From positions 5,350,001-5,414,000 of the forward strand of contig NZ_LT838813.1 of assembly GCF_900176595.1 (NCBI RefSeq): DNA of 64,000 bases, read 5' to 3'. The notes beneath the pieces were generated by a model. It was not told where the DNA came from. It did no database searches and was given only the letters and a program-made list of their open reading frames with translations. The translations under genes and the position numbers were made by a program. Shown one piece after another: positions 35,113 to 43,333 of the stretch (position 1 is its first letter; every line of letters starts with the position of its first letter). This DNA comes from Aquiflexum balticum DSM 16537 (lineage in GTDB: Bacteria; Bacteroidota; Bacteroidia; Cytophagales; Cyclobacteriaceae).

Positions 35113-35559
35113 ATGGGCGCACTAACAAAAAGAAATGGAGGTTTTTGGCCAAAAATGGTTCAAGACTTCTTCGGAACAGAAAACCCATTTGATTGGGATG
35201 AGAAATTCTGGTATCCTGAAAAATCAATTGAAATCCCTTCATGCAACGTGATTGAGAATGACAAAGAATTCAAACTTGAATTGTCTGCACCGGGATTTGA
35301 CAAGAAGGACTTCAAAATTGATATCAGCGATGGTATCCTAAGCATCAGCGCAGAGAAAGAACACAAAGCTGAAGAAGAAAAAGACAATTATAGAAAAAAA
35401 GAATTCTCTTACTCCAGTATCAGACGTTCTTTCAGTCTGCCTGAAAACGTAAAGGATGAAAATATTGATGCCAAATATGACAAAGGCATTTTGAAAATTG
35501 TTCTTCCAAAAAAAATGTTGGAAACAAGTAAACCCAAAAAAGCAATCGAGGTTGCTTAA
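35113..35559 (+). CDS. Hsp20/alpha-crystallin small heat-shock protein
   Basis: 148 residues. The alpha-crystallin domain spans about 38-135, starting with Ile-Pro-Ser-Cys-Asn-Val-Ile-Glu and holding Ala-Pro-Gly-Phe-Asp-Lys-Lys-Asp-Phe and the Gly-Ile-Leu-Lys-Ile-Val-Leu-Pro-Lys C-terminal strand. The short N-terminal arm is aromatic-rich (Trp-Asp-Glu-Lys-Phe-Trp-Tyr). It is an ATP-independent holdase that forms oligomers in the cytoplasm. The gene is monocistronic with a strong terminator; heat or stress control is expected, but no known element was seen. Confidence 0.93.
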   Translation: MGALTKRNGGFWPKMVQDFFGTENPFDWDEKFWYPEKSIEIPSCNVIENDKEFKLELSAPGFDKKDFKIDISDGILSISAEKEHKAEEEKDNYRKKEFSYSSIRRSFSLPENVKDENIDAKYDKGILKIVLPKKMLETSKPKKAIEVA

Positions 35560-35570
35560 CCTTAAATAAG

Positions 35571-35598
35571 AAAAAGCCTTCAATCGAGAAGGCTTTTT
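35571..35598. terminator. Bidirectional terminator between hsp20 and the DeoR gene
   Basis: AAAAAGCCTTC (35571-35581) and GAAGGCTTTTT (35588-35598) form an 11-bp stem with a 6-nt loop and T-runs on both strands, serving the two convergent genes. Confidence 0.9.
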
Positions 35599-35642
35599 CT
35601 TTGTTTCACATTAAAATAAAAGCCTATGGGCATTGTTCCGAT

Positions 35643-36419
35643 TCAAAGCAACTCTATCGGGAATTCCCTGAAATCATTCAAAAGGGAATTACTAGGGCTT
35701 AACTCGGTAATCAGTATATCTATAGCATTTAAATCACAGGTCTGATAGCGTTGTACGGAGTGCAGTTTGTCAGAAACGGAGAGTATTACCGTTTTTTTGG
35801 CAGATTCAATCATTGCTTTTTTAACCTGCACCACCTCCCAATCAAACTCCGTCAGTCCATGCTTGGGATCAAGATATCCTGTTCCCAAAAACAACATATC
35901 GACCCGGATCTGGGAAAGTGAATTTACAACTGTCCCCCCGATTGCGAACTTGGCTTCATGAAGAAGTTTTCCCCCTAAGAAAATTACTTCCACATTTGGA
36001 AACTCCATCAATTCCAATGCAATATGTAGACTGGGGGTAAAGACCGTCAGTTCGATTCTTCTGGGAAAAACTTTGACCAATTCAAGGTTTGTAGTACCCC
36101 CACTCATCAGAATGATCTGTCCTGACTTCAGAAGTGAAACAGCTTTCTCAGCTATAATGATTTTTTTCGATTGTAAATAAACATTCCCGTCATTTTTGGA
36201 GAATGTCATAAAACCAAATGAAGTGGCTCCTCCATGCACCTTCTTGAGCTTTTTTTCTTTGTGCAATTCTTTCACATCTCTTCTGACGGTATCTATAGAT
36301 ACATTCAAAGCTTCAGAAAGGTCATTGAGCAGAACTCGGTGGTGTAAGTGAACCTGATCCAAGATATATTTTTGACGTTCTTCTTTAAGCACAGGGTCTT
36401 GGGTTTCTGTTTTTTGCAA
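35643..36419 (-). CDS. DeoR/GlpR-family transcriptional regulator
   Basis: 258 residues. The N-terminal winged helix-turn-helix (about 12-68) contains Glu-Arg-Gln-Lys-Tyr-Ile-Leu and Val-Ser-Ile-Asp-Thr-Val-Arg-Arg-Asp-Val-Lys. The C-terminal DeoR sensor domain (about 85-245) would bind a sugar phosphate. The only possible start is TTG at 36417-36419, since a stop lies two codons upstream and the HTH follows closely. It is divergent from the amidase gene at 36560. By position it is the likely regulator of the peptidoglycan-recycling genes, with an amino-sugar phosphate as a plausible effector. That role is inferred from position alone. Confidence 0.88.
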   Translation of the reverse strand: MQKTETQDPVLKEERQKYILDQVHLHHRVLLNDLSEALNVSIDTVRRDVKELHKEKKLKKVHGGATSFGFMTFSKNDGNVYLQSKKIIIAEKAVSLLKSGQIILMSGGTTNLELVKVFPRRIELTVFTPSLHIALELMEFPNVEVIFLGGKLLHEAKFAIGGTVVNSLSQIRVDMLFLGTGYLDPKHGLTEFDWEVVQVKKAMIESAKKTVILSVSDKLHSVQRYQTCDLNAIDILITELSPSNSLLNDFREFPIELL

Positions 36420-36457
36420 GTATTAAATCATTAATCTGAACAAAAAAATTTAAAACA

Positions 36458-36485
36458 GCAAATAATTGCAAATCAAAATTGCAGG
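36458..36485. promoter_or_regulatory. Repeated TTGCA/TGCAA words, possible DeoR operator
   Basis: Within 28 bp, between the divergent DeoR and amidase genes, the word AATTGCA occurs twice (36464-36470, 36477-36483) and GCAAAT twice, with TGCAA and TTGCA arranged as imperfect inverted repeats. It is a candidate operator, not a demonstrated one. Confidence 0.25.
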
Positions 36486-36559
36486 ATGCTCTAATAAATT
36501 CATGTATTTTAGCGATATATTCTGATTAGATTATCCAAACTTCCCAAATCCCGTCACGA

Positions 36560-37219
36560 ATGAGAACATTAAAAAATACCTGTTTGCTCTTTGTTTTTGT
36601 TCCTTTGATTTTGTCCTGCAATGCTCCAACTTTTAGGATCTTTGAAAAACCCATAGTCTTCGATGAGGAAAGAGAAAAGCTTTCCCTGGAATACCTTAAA
36701 GTAAGACACGGATTGGATCAAGAAACGGCGACCATAGAACCGACTATGGTGGTGGTACATTGGACTGCTGTACCTACATTAGAAGCCACATTCAATGTAT
36801 TCAACCCAGTTCAATTGGGCGGAAGGCCCGAATTGACCACTGCCAGCAACCTGAATGTTTCTGCCCATTTTTTAGTGGATAGAGATGGGACGATTTTCAG
36901 GCTTTTGCCGGACACCACATTTGGAAGGCATACAATTGGATTGAATTATACTGCAATCGGTATTGAAAATATAGGCGGACCCGATGATCCGCTGACCAAA
37001 GCTCAGTTGAAAGCGAATGCAGACCTCATCAGATACCTGCACAAAAAGCACAAACTGACCTATATGATTGGCCATCATGAATATTATGATTTTCAGGGAT
37101 CTGAAATTTGGAAAGAAACTGATCCCAATTACCTGACCCAAAAACAAGATCCAGGGCCAAAATTCATGAAACAACTGAGGAAAAAACTCAGCGACCTGAA
37201 CCTTAAAAGTAAACCCTAA
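36560..37219 (+). CDS. N-acetylmuramoyl-L-alanine amidase, lipoprotein
   Basis: 219 residues. A lipoprotein signal ends at Leu-Ile-Leu-Ser-Cys (Cys20). The amidase_2 domain (about 65-205) shows the zinc His in Val-Val-His-Trp-Thr-Ala (about 70), a second in Gly-Arg-His-Thr-Ile-Gly (about 123), and the C-terminal Asp-Pro-Gly-Pro-Lys-Phe. The family cuts the bond between MurNAc and L-Ala of the stem peptide. As a lipoprotein it acts in the periplasm. It heads a run of five plus-strand genes for cell-wall breakdown and uptake, and the glycosidase follows after 9 bp. Confidence 0.9.
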   Translation: MRTLKNTCLLFVFVPLILSCNAPTFRIFEKPIVFDEEREKLSLEYLKVRHGLDQETATIEPTMVVVHWTAVPTLEATFNVFNPVQLGGRPELTTASNLNVSAHFLVDRDGTIFRLLPDTTFGRHTIGLNYTAIGIENIGGPDDPLTKAQLKANADLIRYLHKKHKLTYMIGHHEYYDFQGSEIWKETDPNYLTQKQDPGPKFMKQLRKKLSDLNLKSKP

Positions 37220-37228
37220 GCCAACTCC

Positions 37229-38908
37229 ATGAAATCTAATTACCTGATTCAATTTTCAAGAATCTTCATTTATCTATGTAGCTTTATTTTGATTTTACAA
37301 TCCTGTAAAACTGCTACCACAACTACCGGACAGCGGGAAAGAAGTACTATTCCAGCTCCCGGACCAAAAAGTCCTGATAGCACTTATCCTTCAAAAACTG
37401 CCAAAATGCCTGCTCAACCTGAGTTTTACAAAGCTTTGGACCTGGAATTAGCCCCCAGTCCTAGGGAATTCAGAGGAGTATGGATTGCAACAGTGGCCAA
37501 TATCGACTGGCCAAACAGTCCAACCGACCCATTCAGCAAGCAAAAGGAAGATTTCATCAAATTGCTGGATTATTATAAATCACTCAATTTCAATGCAGTA
37601 ATTGTGCAGATCAGAACTTCGGGAGATGCTTTTTACCCCTCGAATTTTGCCCCTTGGTCCAGATACCTTACAGGAAAGGAAGGCCAAAAGCCCAGTACTA
37701 CCGAGGACCCACTTTCTTGGATGATATTAGAAGCACATCGGAGAGGATTGGAATTCCACGCATGGCTGAACCCGTACAGGGCTACCATGAATCTTGATAC
37801 CAAACTCCTCAGCGCTGAGCATGATTTTTTCAAACATAAAAACTGGATGGTAAAATATGATACCAAATATTACTATAATCCCGGACTTCCCGAGGTAAGA
37901 GCACATTTGGTCAATATCATCAGGGAAGTAGTGCAGAATTATAATGTGGATGCCATTCACTTCGATGATTATTTCTATCCCTACAAAGTGGATAAAGTTG
38001 TTTTTGATGATGCGCAGACCTTTAAAAAATATGGTAGGCAAGGTCAAAAACTCGATGATTGGAGAAGGGAAAATGTCAGTCTATTGGTCAAACAAGTCCA
38101 TCAGACCATTAAATCAGAAAAACCTTGGGTACAATTTGGGATCAGCCCTTTCGGGGTTTGGAGAAATAAGGATAAAGACCCCAATGGATCAAATACACAG
38201 GCAGGACAGACCAATTTCGATGACCTCTACGCAGATGTACTGACCTGGATGAAAAACGGTTGGATTGATTACCTGATTCCCCAATTGTATTGGAGTATGG
38301 ATTATAACCTGGCTTCGCACCGGGAACTGATCAATTGGTGGTCCAAAAACAGCAATAATACCAAGATTTACATAGGAAACGGTCCCTACAAGATCCGAAA
38401 CAATGCAGATAAGGCTTGGGACAATCCTATGGAAATCCCCAATCAGATCGGCTTGTCGAAAATCACCCCAAATATCTCGGGAAATGCTTATTTCAGCGCC
38501 AAATCCTTGTACCTTCAAAATAGGGATGTGGCAGATCTTCTATACAAAAACCATTATCAACAAGCTGTCTTGACTCCCGATTTATTTGAAACCAATTCAA
38601 ATTCAAAAGAACCAGAAGACCCGGTCCTGGTTCCCCATGGAAATGGATTTGCTTTCCAATTTCAACAGGTTTTGGATCCTGATTATAGGTTTGCTGTAAT
38701 CCACACTTCTCCAACCATTCAGGATCTTCAAAAAAGAAATGAGAAAACCGTTTCCCAAAAAATATACCTTGATGACAGCAACAGAATGCTGCTGCCTGTG
38801 CTGACCCCAAACAACCCAAAATTTGTGGCCTTGAGCTTTTTGGACAGATTTGGTAATGAAAGCAAACCGATGGTATTTGAAATCCAAAGAACCCTTCAAT
38901 CCCAATAA
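37229..38908 (+). CDS. Family 10-like glycoside hydrolase (GHL10/DUF187) lipoprotein
   Basis: 559 residues with a lipoprotein signal (Leu-Ile-Leu-Gln-Ser-Cys, Cys about 26). The GHL10 barrel (about 75-430) opens with Phe-Arg-Gly-Val-Trp-Ile-Ala-Thr-Val-Ala-Asn-Ile-Asp-Trp-Pro and has acidic residues in His-Phe-Asp-Asp-Tyr-Phe-Tyr-Pro near the strand ends. The C terminus carries a fibronectin-like beta domain. YngK-type relatives in Bacillus lie with nagZ and amidase genes, which supports a cell-wall glycan substrate. The exact bond is unknown. The next gene starts 1 bp after the stop. Confidence 0.88.
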   Translation: MKSNYLIQFSRIFIYLCSFILILQSCKTATTTTGQRERSTIPAPGPKSPDSTYPSKTAKMPAQPEFYKALDLELAPSPREFRGVWIATVANIDWPNSPTDPFSKQKEDFIKLLDYYKSLNFNAVIVQIRTSGDAFYPSNFAPWSRYLTGKEGQKPSTTEDPLSWMILEAHRRGLEFHAWLNPYRATMNLDTKLLSAEHDFFKHKNWMVKYDTKYYYNPGLPEVRAHLVNIIREVVQNYNVDAIHFDDYFYPYKVDKVVFDDAQTFKKYGRQGQKLDDWRRENVSLLVKQVHQTIKSEKPWVQFGISPFGVWRNKDKDPNGSNTQAGQTNFDDLYADVLTWMKNGWIDYLIPQLYWSMDYNLASHRELINWWSKNSNNTKIYIGNGPYKIRNNADKAWDNPMEIPNQIGLSKITPNISGNAYFSAKSLYLQNRDVADLLYKNHYQQAVLTPDLFETNSNSKEPEDPVLVPHGNGFAFQFQQVLDPDYRFAVIHTSPTIQDLQKRNEKTVSQKIYLDDSNRMLLPVLTPNNPKFVALSFLDRFGNESKPMVFEIQRTLQSQ

Positions 38909-38909
38909 A

Positions 38910-39389
38910 ATGAAAGATATGCTTGTCCGGTTATTGGAACTTCCGGATATCTCAGAAAAAGAAAATCAGTTGGGTACTGAAAACATTGTTTTCAGAAGGC
39001 CTATTCCGCCTGAAAAATCCTTTGTCTGCGATTGGGTAATGGAGCATTTTGGACAATATTGGAAAAACGAAACAGAATCCGCATTTTCCCACCTTCCCGT
39101 AAACTGCTTCATCGCCCAAAAGGATAATGAAATTTTAGGCTTCGCCTGTTTTGAATCCACCGCCAAAAACTTCTTTGGACCGACCGGAACAGTGGAAAGC
39201 ATGCGGGGAAAAGGTATTGGGAAAGTTCTATTGGTAAAAAGTCTACTGGCCTTGAAAGAAATGGGGTATGCCTACGCCATCATTGGTGGAATCGGTCCTG
39301 CGGATTTCTATAAAAATACAGTAAATGCAACCCTCATCGAAGGCTCGGAAATCAGTATTTACCAAAACCTGATCAGAAAAAAACCATGA
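38910..39389 (+). CDS. GNAT-family N-acetyltransferase
   Basis: 159 residues from the ATG at 38910, 1 bp after the previous stop; a longer frame would overlap that gene. The GNAT core (about 50-145) includes the acetyl-CoA loop Met-Arg-Gly-Lys-Gly-Ile-Gly-Lys-Val-Leu (about 98-107), a variant of Q/RxxGxG/A. The substrate is unknown; an amino sugar or muropeptide amine would fit the locus. Its stop overlaps the permease start (ATGA), so they are coupled. Confidence 0.85.
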   Translation: MKDMLVRLLELPDISEKENQLGTENIVFRRPIPPEKSFVCDWVMEHFGQYWKNETESAFSHLPVNCFIAQKDNEILGFACFESTAKNFFGPTGTVESMRGKGIGKVLLVKSLLALKEMGYAYAIIGGIGPADFYKNTVNATLIEGSEISIYQNLIRKKP

Positions 39390-40660
39390 GAAAGTCTATC
39401 CCCAACAATCCCTGGTATTGGGTACCGCCTTTGTATCTGACAGAAGGAATCCCCTATGTATTGATTATTACGGTATCTGTCATTATGTACAAAAATCTGG
39501 GGGTTGACAATTCAGCTATTGGGCTTTATACGAGCTTCCTTTATTTACCATGGGTCATCAAACCTTTTTGGAGCCCCTTGGTGGACCTTTATGGTACCAA
39601 GAGAAAGTGGTTCCTTGCTATGCAATTGGTACTTTCCCTTGCTTTTTTGGGCGTGGGACTTTCTCTTCCCACCAATCAGTTTTTTATCATCAGTCTTGCT
39701 TTCTTTTGGTTGGCTTCCTTTGCCTCAGCTACCAATGACATTGCCTCAGATGGATTTTATCTTCTTGCCTTAAAAGAAGAGCAACAATCCTTCTTTATAG
39801 GTTTGCGCAGCACATTCTATAGAGTTGCTATGGTTACGGGACAAGGATTATTTGTGATTTTTGCTGGCTATCTGGAAGTGAAATACGGTGATAATACCAA
39901 AGCTTGGTCTCTCACTATGGTGATGATTGCTGCATTGATGTTTATACTCACATTGGTAAACTTCCTGGTCACACCCAATGTCGAAAAAGCAAAAGATTAT
40001 ATCAAAGAAGAAAGCCTGACATTTTGGAAAGTGTTTGAAAGCTTTTTCAGGAAAAAGGAAATCTGGGTCGCTTTGGCATTTATCTTGTTTTACCGTCTTG
40101 GAGAGTCTCAATTGGTCAAAATGGCCTCACCATTCTTATTGGACAGCAGAGAAGTCGGAGGGTTGGCATTAAGCACCTCTGATGTTGGATTGATCTATGG
40201 GACTTTCGGGATAATTGCCCTCTCCTTAGGAGGAATTATTGGAGGCATAGTGATTTCCAGGGACGGATTGGGAAAATGGATGCTGCCCATGATTTTGGCA
40301 CTCAATGTTCCTAATTTCTTTTATTATGTTTTGGCTTACTTCCAACCTGAATCTGCTTTCTATGCAGGCGCAGTGGTGGTCATAGAGCAATTGGGCTATG
40401 GATTCGGATTTGCGGCTTTTATGATGTATCTGATTTATGTATCAGAAGGGCCTTCCAAAACCTCCCATTATGCCATTGCCACCGGATTTATGGCTTTGGG
40501 AATGATGCTTCCGGGAATGGCCTCAGGATTTATTCAGGAAGCATTGGGCTACCCTGGGTTTTTTATCTGGATTGTTATTGCTGCTTTCCCCGGAATCCTC
40601 ATGGTCAGATATGTGAAGTTTCCATATGAATATGGGAAGAAGAGGGGAAGTGGGGAGTAG
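39386..40660 (+). CDS. AmpG-like MFS permease
   Basis: A 424-residue major-facilitator protein with about twelve membrane helices. The first helix motif Pro-Leu-Tyr-Leu-Thr-Glu-Gly-Ile-Pro-Tyr and the loop Lys-Pro-Phe-Trp-Ser-Pro-Leu-Val-Asp are typical of the AmpG (SLC33-like) branch, which imports anhydromuropeptides. Between amidase and NagZ genes this is the likely uptake step of cell-wall recycling. The C terminus is short and Lys/Gly-rich (Lys-Lys-Arg-Gly-Ser-Gly-Glu). Those last codons are purine-rich heptamers in phase with the array that follows, so the array may have rewritten the tail. Confidence 0.85.
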   Translation: MRKSIPNNPWYWVPPLYLTEGIPYVLIITVSVIMYKNLGVDNSAIGLYTSFLYLPWVIKPFWSPLVDLYGTKRKWFLAMQLVLSLAFLGVGLSLPTNQFFIISLAFFWLASFASATNDIASDGFYLLALKEEQQSFFIGLRSTFYRVAMVTGQGLFVIFAGYLEVKYGDNTKAWSLTMVMIAALMFILTLVNFLVTPNVEKAKDYIKEESLTFWKVFESFFRKKEIWVALAFILFYRLGESQLVKMASPFLLDSREVGGLALSTSDVGLIYGTFGIIALSLGGIIGGIVISRDGLGKWMLPMILALNVPNFFYYVLAYFQPESAFYAGAVVVIEQLGYGFGFAAFMMYLIYVSEGPSKTSHYAIATGFMALGMMLPGMASGFIQEALGYPGFFIWIVIAAFPGILMVRYVKFPYEYGKKRGSGE

Positions 40661-40882
40661 GAAGGACAGGATTTTGACCGATGTTGGATGACCGATGTTT
40701 GGTGGGAAGTGGGAAGTGGGAAGTACATGACCGATGTTGGATGATCGATGACCGATGTTTGGTGGGAAGAGGGAAGTACATGACCGATGCTGGATGACCG
40801 ATGACCGATGTTTGGTGGGAAGTGGGAAGTACATGACCGATGTTGGATGACGGATGACCGATGTTTGGTTGGAAGTACCATG
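40638..40882 (+). repeat. 53-bp tandem repeat built of 7-bp units, before nagZ
   Basis: Three full 53-bp units (40676-40728, 40729-40781, 40782-40834) and a partial fourth (40835-40882) differ by a few bases. Each unit is itself a heptamer array: GATGTTG, GATGACC, GATGTTT, GGTGGGA, AGTGGGA, AGTACAT plus GACC. Purine-rich heptamers continue back into the last codons of the AmpG-like gene. The unit length is not a multiple of three, so the frames through it are not real. Confidence 0.92.
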
Positions 40883-40911
40883 TCTTGATTCTTGGTTCTT
40901 GTCTCTTGATC
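40883..40911 (-). repeat. 7-bp tandem array (TCTTGAT type) before nagZ
   Basis: TCTTGAT, TCTTGGT, TCTTGTC, TCTTGAT in one phase, ending 8 bp before the nagZ ATG. The GA-rich strand is the minus strand, opposite to the 53-bp array that it abuts, so the two face each other. Confidence 0.75.
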
Positions 40912-40918
40912 ATAAAAT

Positions 40919-42496
40919 ATGAAATCTCAAATCACAAATCACACTGTAGTGGAAAAACTCAAAAAAATAGGCCAATTATTTTCTCCAGCGGCATTTATAC
41001 ATGATACGGAGGAAAATATACTTAAAATGGAGTCATTGATTCGAAACCAATTTATTGGGGGGATCACTTTTTTTCATAGTCGATATAGTGCCGCAGCCAA
41101 TTTTGAAAAAAGACAGGAGAAACTTTCTGTTGAGAATACTTTGGAAAAATTACACCTGCTTATCCAACGCTATCAAAAAATTTCCAATACCCCGCTCCTC
41201 TTCAGCATCGATGCAGAATTCGGCTTGGCTATGCGTATTGAAAACTCTCCGCAATATCCTTATGCAATTTCCTTGGGCGCCATGTCCGAAAATAATGTTG
41301 AATTGGTTTTTGAAACAGGTTTTAGGATCGGAAAAGACCTTAAGCAATCAGGCATTCATTTGAATTTTGCTCCGGTGGCGGATATCAATACCAATCCCAA
41401 GAATCCGGTGATCGGATACAGATCCTTTGGAAAAGACAGAAATAAAGTCAGCAACTTCGCTATTGCCATGTACCAAGGAATGACTTCAGCGGGTATAGGG
41501 GCCTGCTATAAGCATTTTCCCGGGCATGGAGATACTGATGTGGATTCTCATCTCGGTCTTCCTGTAATCAATAAGAATAAGTCTCAACTGATCAATGAAG
41601 AACTCTATCCATTTTTGGAAGGCATCAACAAAGGAATTGATATGATCATGGTGGGACATCTCGCTGCCCCTGCCCTGAGTAATGGACAGCATATTCCCGC
41701 ATCCATTTCAAAGGAAATCATCACCGGATTTCTCAAAAAAGAACTTGGATTCAAAGGCATCGTTGTTTCTGATGCCCTAAATATGAAAAGTGTCAGCAAC
41801 ATGTTTGCCGAACCGGGAATGTTGGAATGGGAAGCTTTCAATGCAGGAAATGATATTCTATGTTTCTCTGAAAATGTAAAAGAGGGTATACATATGATTG
41901 ATCAAAAAGCAGATAAAAAACAGATCGATGAAAGTTTTCAAAAAATCATGCAGCTGAAAGAAAAACTGGGACTGCATAATCAGGAAAGTTTTCATTTTCA
42001 GGGTTTTGATTGGGACAAACACCATGCATTCAATCAACAATTGACAAAAGAATATATTTCGGTAATATCAGATAAGTCATCCCCTTCCGGAATTCATTTA
42101 GACCTTGAAAATAGAAAAACTGCTCTGGTATCTATTTATAAAGAAAAAGATAATCCTTTTTTTAAGGGTATTGACCCGAAAAGCCTTATCCCTAAATTCG
42201 GGATTAACCAAAACCAAGAATTTGAATTTGAAAAACTTGATGATTTTGAAAGTGTTTTAATAGCACTTTTTGTGCCATCTGCCAAGCCTGTCAATCATTT
42301 TGGATTGGAACTTGGATTGATGAAAAAAGTCGGAGAAATATCTGAAAATAAAAAAGTGGAACTATACCTTTTCGGTACTCCACTTTGTCTGAATGATATC
42401 CCAAACTTATCCAATTTCCATAAAATAGTCTGTGCTTATCAGGATTTCGAAGTAGTTCAAATTGAAGCCGCACAGTTTTTCCTCGAAGGGAAATAA
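40919..42496 (+). CDS. GH3 beta-N-acetylhexosaminidase, NagZ-like
   Basis: 525 residues without a signal peptide. The GH3 barrel (about 10-350) has the NagZ signature Lys-His-Phe-Pro-Gly-His-Gly-Asp-Thr-Asp-Val-Asp-Ser-His near residues 199-212, whose second His is the acid/base in NagZ enzymes. The nucleophile is D285 in Val-Val-Ser-Asp-Ala-Leu-Asn-Met-Lys. A C-terminal domain (about 380-525) is extra to the single-domain enterobacterial NagZ. It would cut GlcNAc from imported muropeptides in the cytoplasm, the step after AmpG. It is separated from the AmpG-like gene by 258 bp of repeats. Confidence 0.88.
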   Translation: MKSQITNHTVVEKLKKIGQLFSPAAFIHDTEENILKMESLIRNQFIGGITFFHSRYSAAANFEKRQEKLSVENTLEKLHLLIQRYQKISNTPLLFSIDAEFGLAMRIENSPQYPYAISLGAMSENNVELVFETGFRIGKDLKQSGIHLNFAPVADINTNPKNPVIGYRSFGKDRNKVSNFAIAMYQGMTSAGIGACYKHFPGHGDTDVDSHLGLPVINKNKSQLINEELYPFLEGINKGIDMIMVGHLAAPALSNGQHIPASISKEIITGFLKKELGFKGIVVSDALNMKSVSNMFAEPGMLEWEAFNAGNDILCFSENVKEGIHMIDQKADKKQIDESFQKIMQLKEKLGLHNQESFHFQGFDWDKHHAFNQQLTKEYISVISDKSSPSGIHLDLENRKTALVSIYKEKDNPFFKGIDPKSLIPKFGINQNQEFEFEKLDDFESVLIALFVPSAKPVNHFGLELGLMKKVGEISENKKVELYLFGTPLCLNDIPNLSNFHKIVCAYQDFEVVQIEAAQFFLEGK

Positions 42497-42521
42497 TGGA
42501 ATGCTCTAAATCGAAGAAAGT

Positions 42522-43100
42522 TTAATTCCTGGTCAACACCCTAAACTGATCCATCACCCTGTAAGTTGCTTTGGTCAATTCTGTACTGACATCAGGCGAC
42601 ACCAAATCAAAATAAGCTGCTGTATAACCCTGCCAAATGGTATTGCCCTTTTTATTATCAATTACAAAAATGACCAATAACCCATTGTTCTCCGTATATT
42701 TTACTTTGTTGTAGGTTTCATCTTTTTCCCTGTTTTCCTTTTCTTCTTCTTCAGTCAAATCCACAATTTCAGCTCTTCTCTGAAGCCAAAAATCAAAATT
42801 GGGCTGATCATAACCTCTGTACTTTACCTCGTCTGTAAAGATTTTATAATTGATCAAAAGATCAGGTTGCTCATCTTTCTGTCTGTAACCCTGAGACCCT
42901 AACCTAGAACTGATTGTTCTCTCAATTGCCTGGTAATAATCAGTAGAATCCTGAAATGGATTTCTCACAAAACCATATGTTTTGTAACGTTTAAATTTAC
43001 CCGAATAATTGAAGTCTGAATCTGCCACATAATCTTTTTGAGATATACAGCCTGAAATTATCAAAAACAAGCCGGCGATTAAAATAAAGGTGTGTTTCAT
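42522..43100 (-). CDS. DUF4136 lipoprotein
   Basis: 192 residues from the ATG at 43098-43100. The lipoprotein signal has Lys-His at the head and the lipobox Ile-Ile-Ser-Gly-Cys (Cys about 18). The DUF4136 domain starts with Asp-Ser-Asp-Phe-Asn-Tyr-Ser-Gly-Lys-Phe-Lys-Arg-Tyr-Lys-Thr-Tyr-Gly and includes Gln-Pro-Asp-Leu-Leu-Ile-Asn-Tyr. It is anchored in the envelope; the role of the family is unknown. It is convergent with nagZ and divergent from the phosphatase gene at 43334. Confidence 0.88.
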   Translation of the reverse strand: MKHTFILIAGLFLIISGCISQKDYVADSDFNYSGKFKRYKTYGFVRNPFQDSTDYYQAIERTISSRLGSQGYRQKDEQPDLLINYKIFTDEVKYRGYDQPNFDFWLQRRAEIVDLTEEEEKENREKDETYNKVKYTENNGLLVIFVIDNKKGNTIWQGYTAAYFDLVSPDVSTELTKATYRVMDQFRVLTRN

Positions 43101-43333
43101 ATTTAGCAAATTGAGGAAGTAAGTGGTTCTAATTTACCTATTTGTAATTTAATAAAATAGAAATTTGTAATATTTGAATATAACATCAAAATGACATTAT
43201 TGTTTTGTACCTATCTGAATACCAACTAATAATAAGAATTTATCTCAAAAAGATAAAAATATTTCATGTATAGGGGAGTGGAAATTATAAGAATGTCAAA
43301 TAGAAGACAATTTTCTTTATTAAATTGTATTGT

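Noticed and set aside
40676-40882. Possible CRISPR array
   Set aside because: The 53-bp units are directly adjacent with no unique spacers, and each unit is itself made of heptamers. No cas genes are present.
40523-40913. Three overlapping minus-strand open frames with repeated Pro/His/Ser-rich peptides
   Set aside because: They are translations of the 53-bp and 7-bp repeats in three frames. The unit length is not a multiple of three and the frames overlap each other and the AmpG-like gene.
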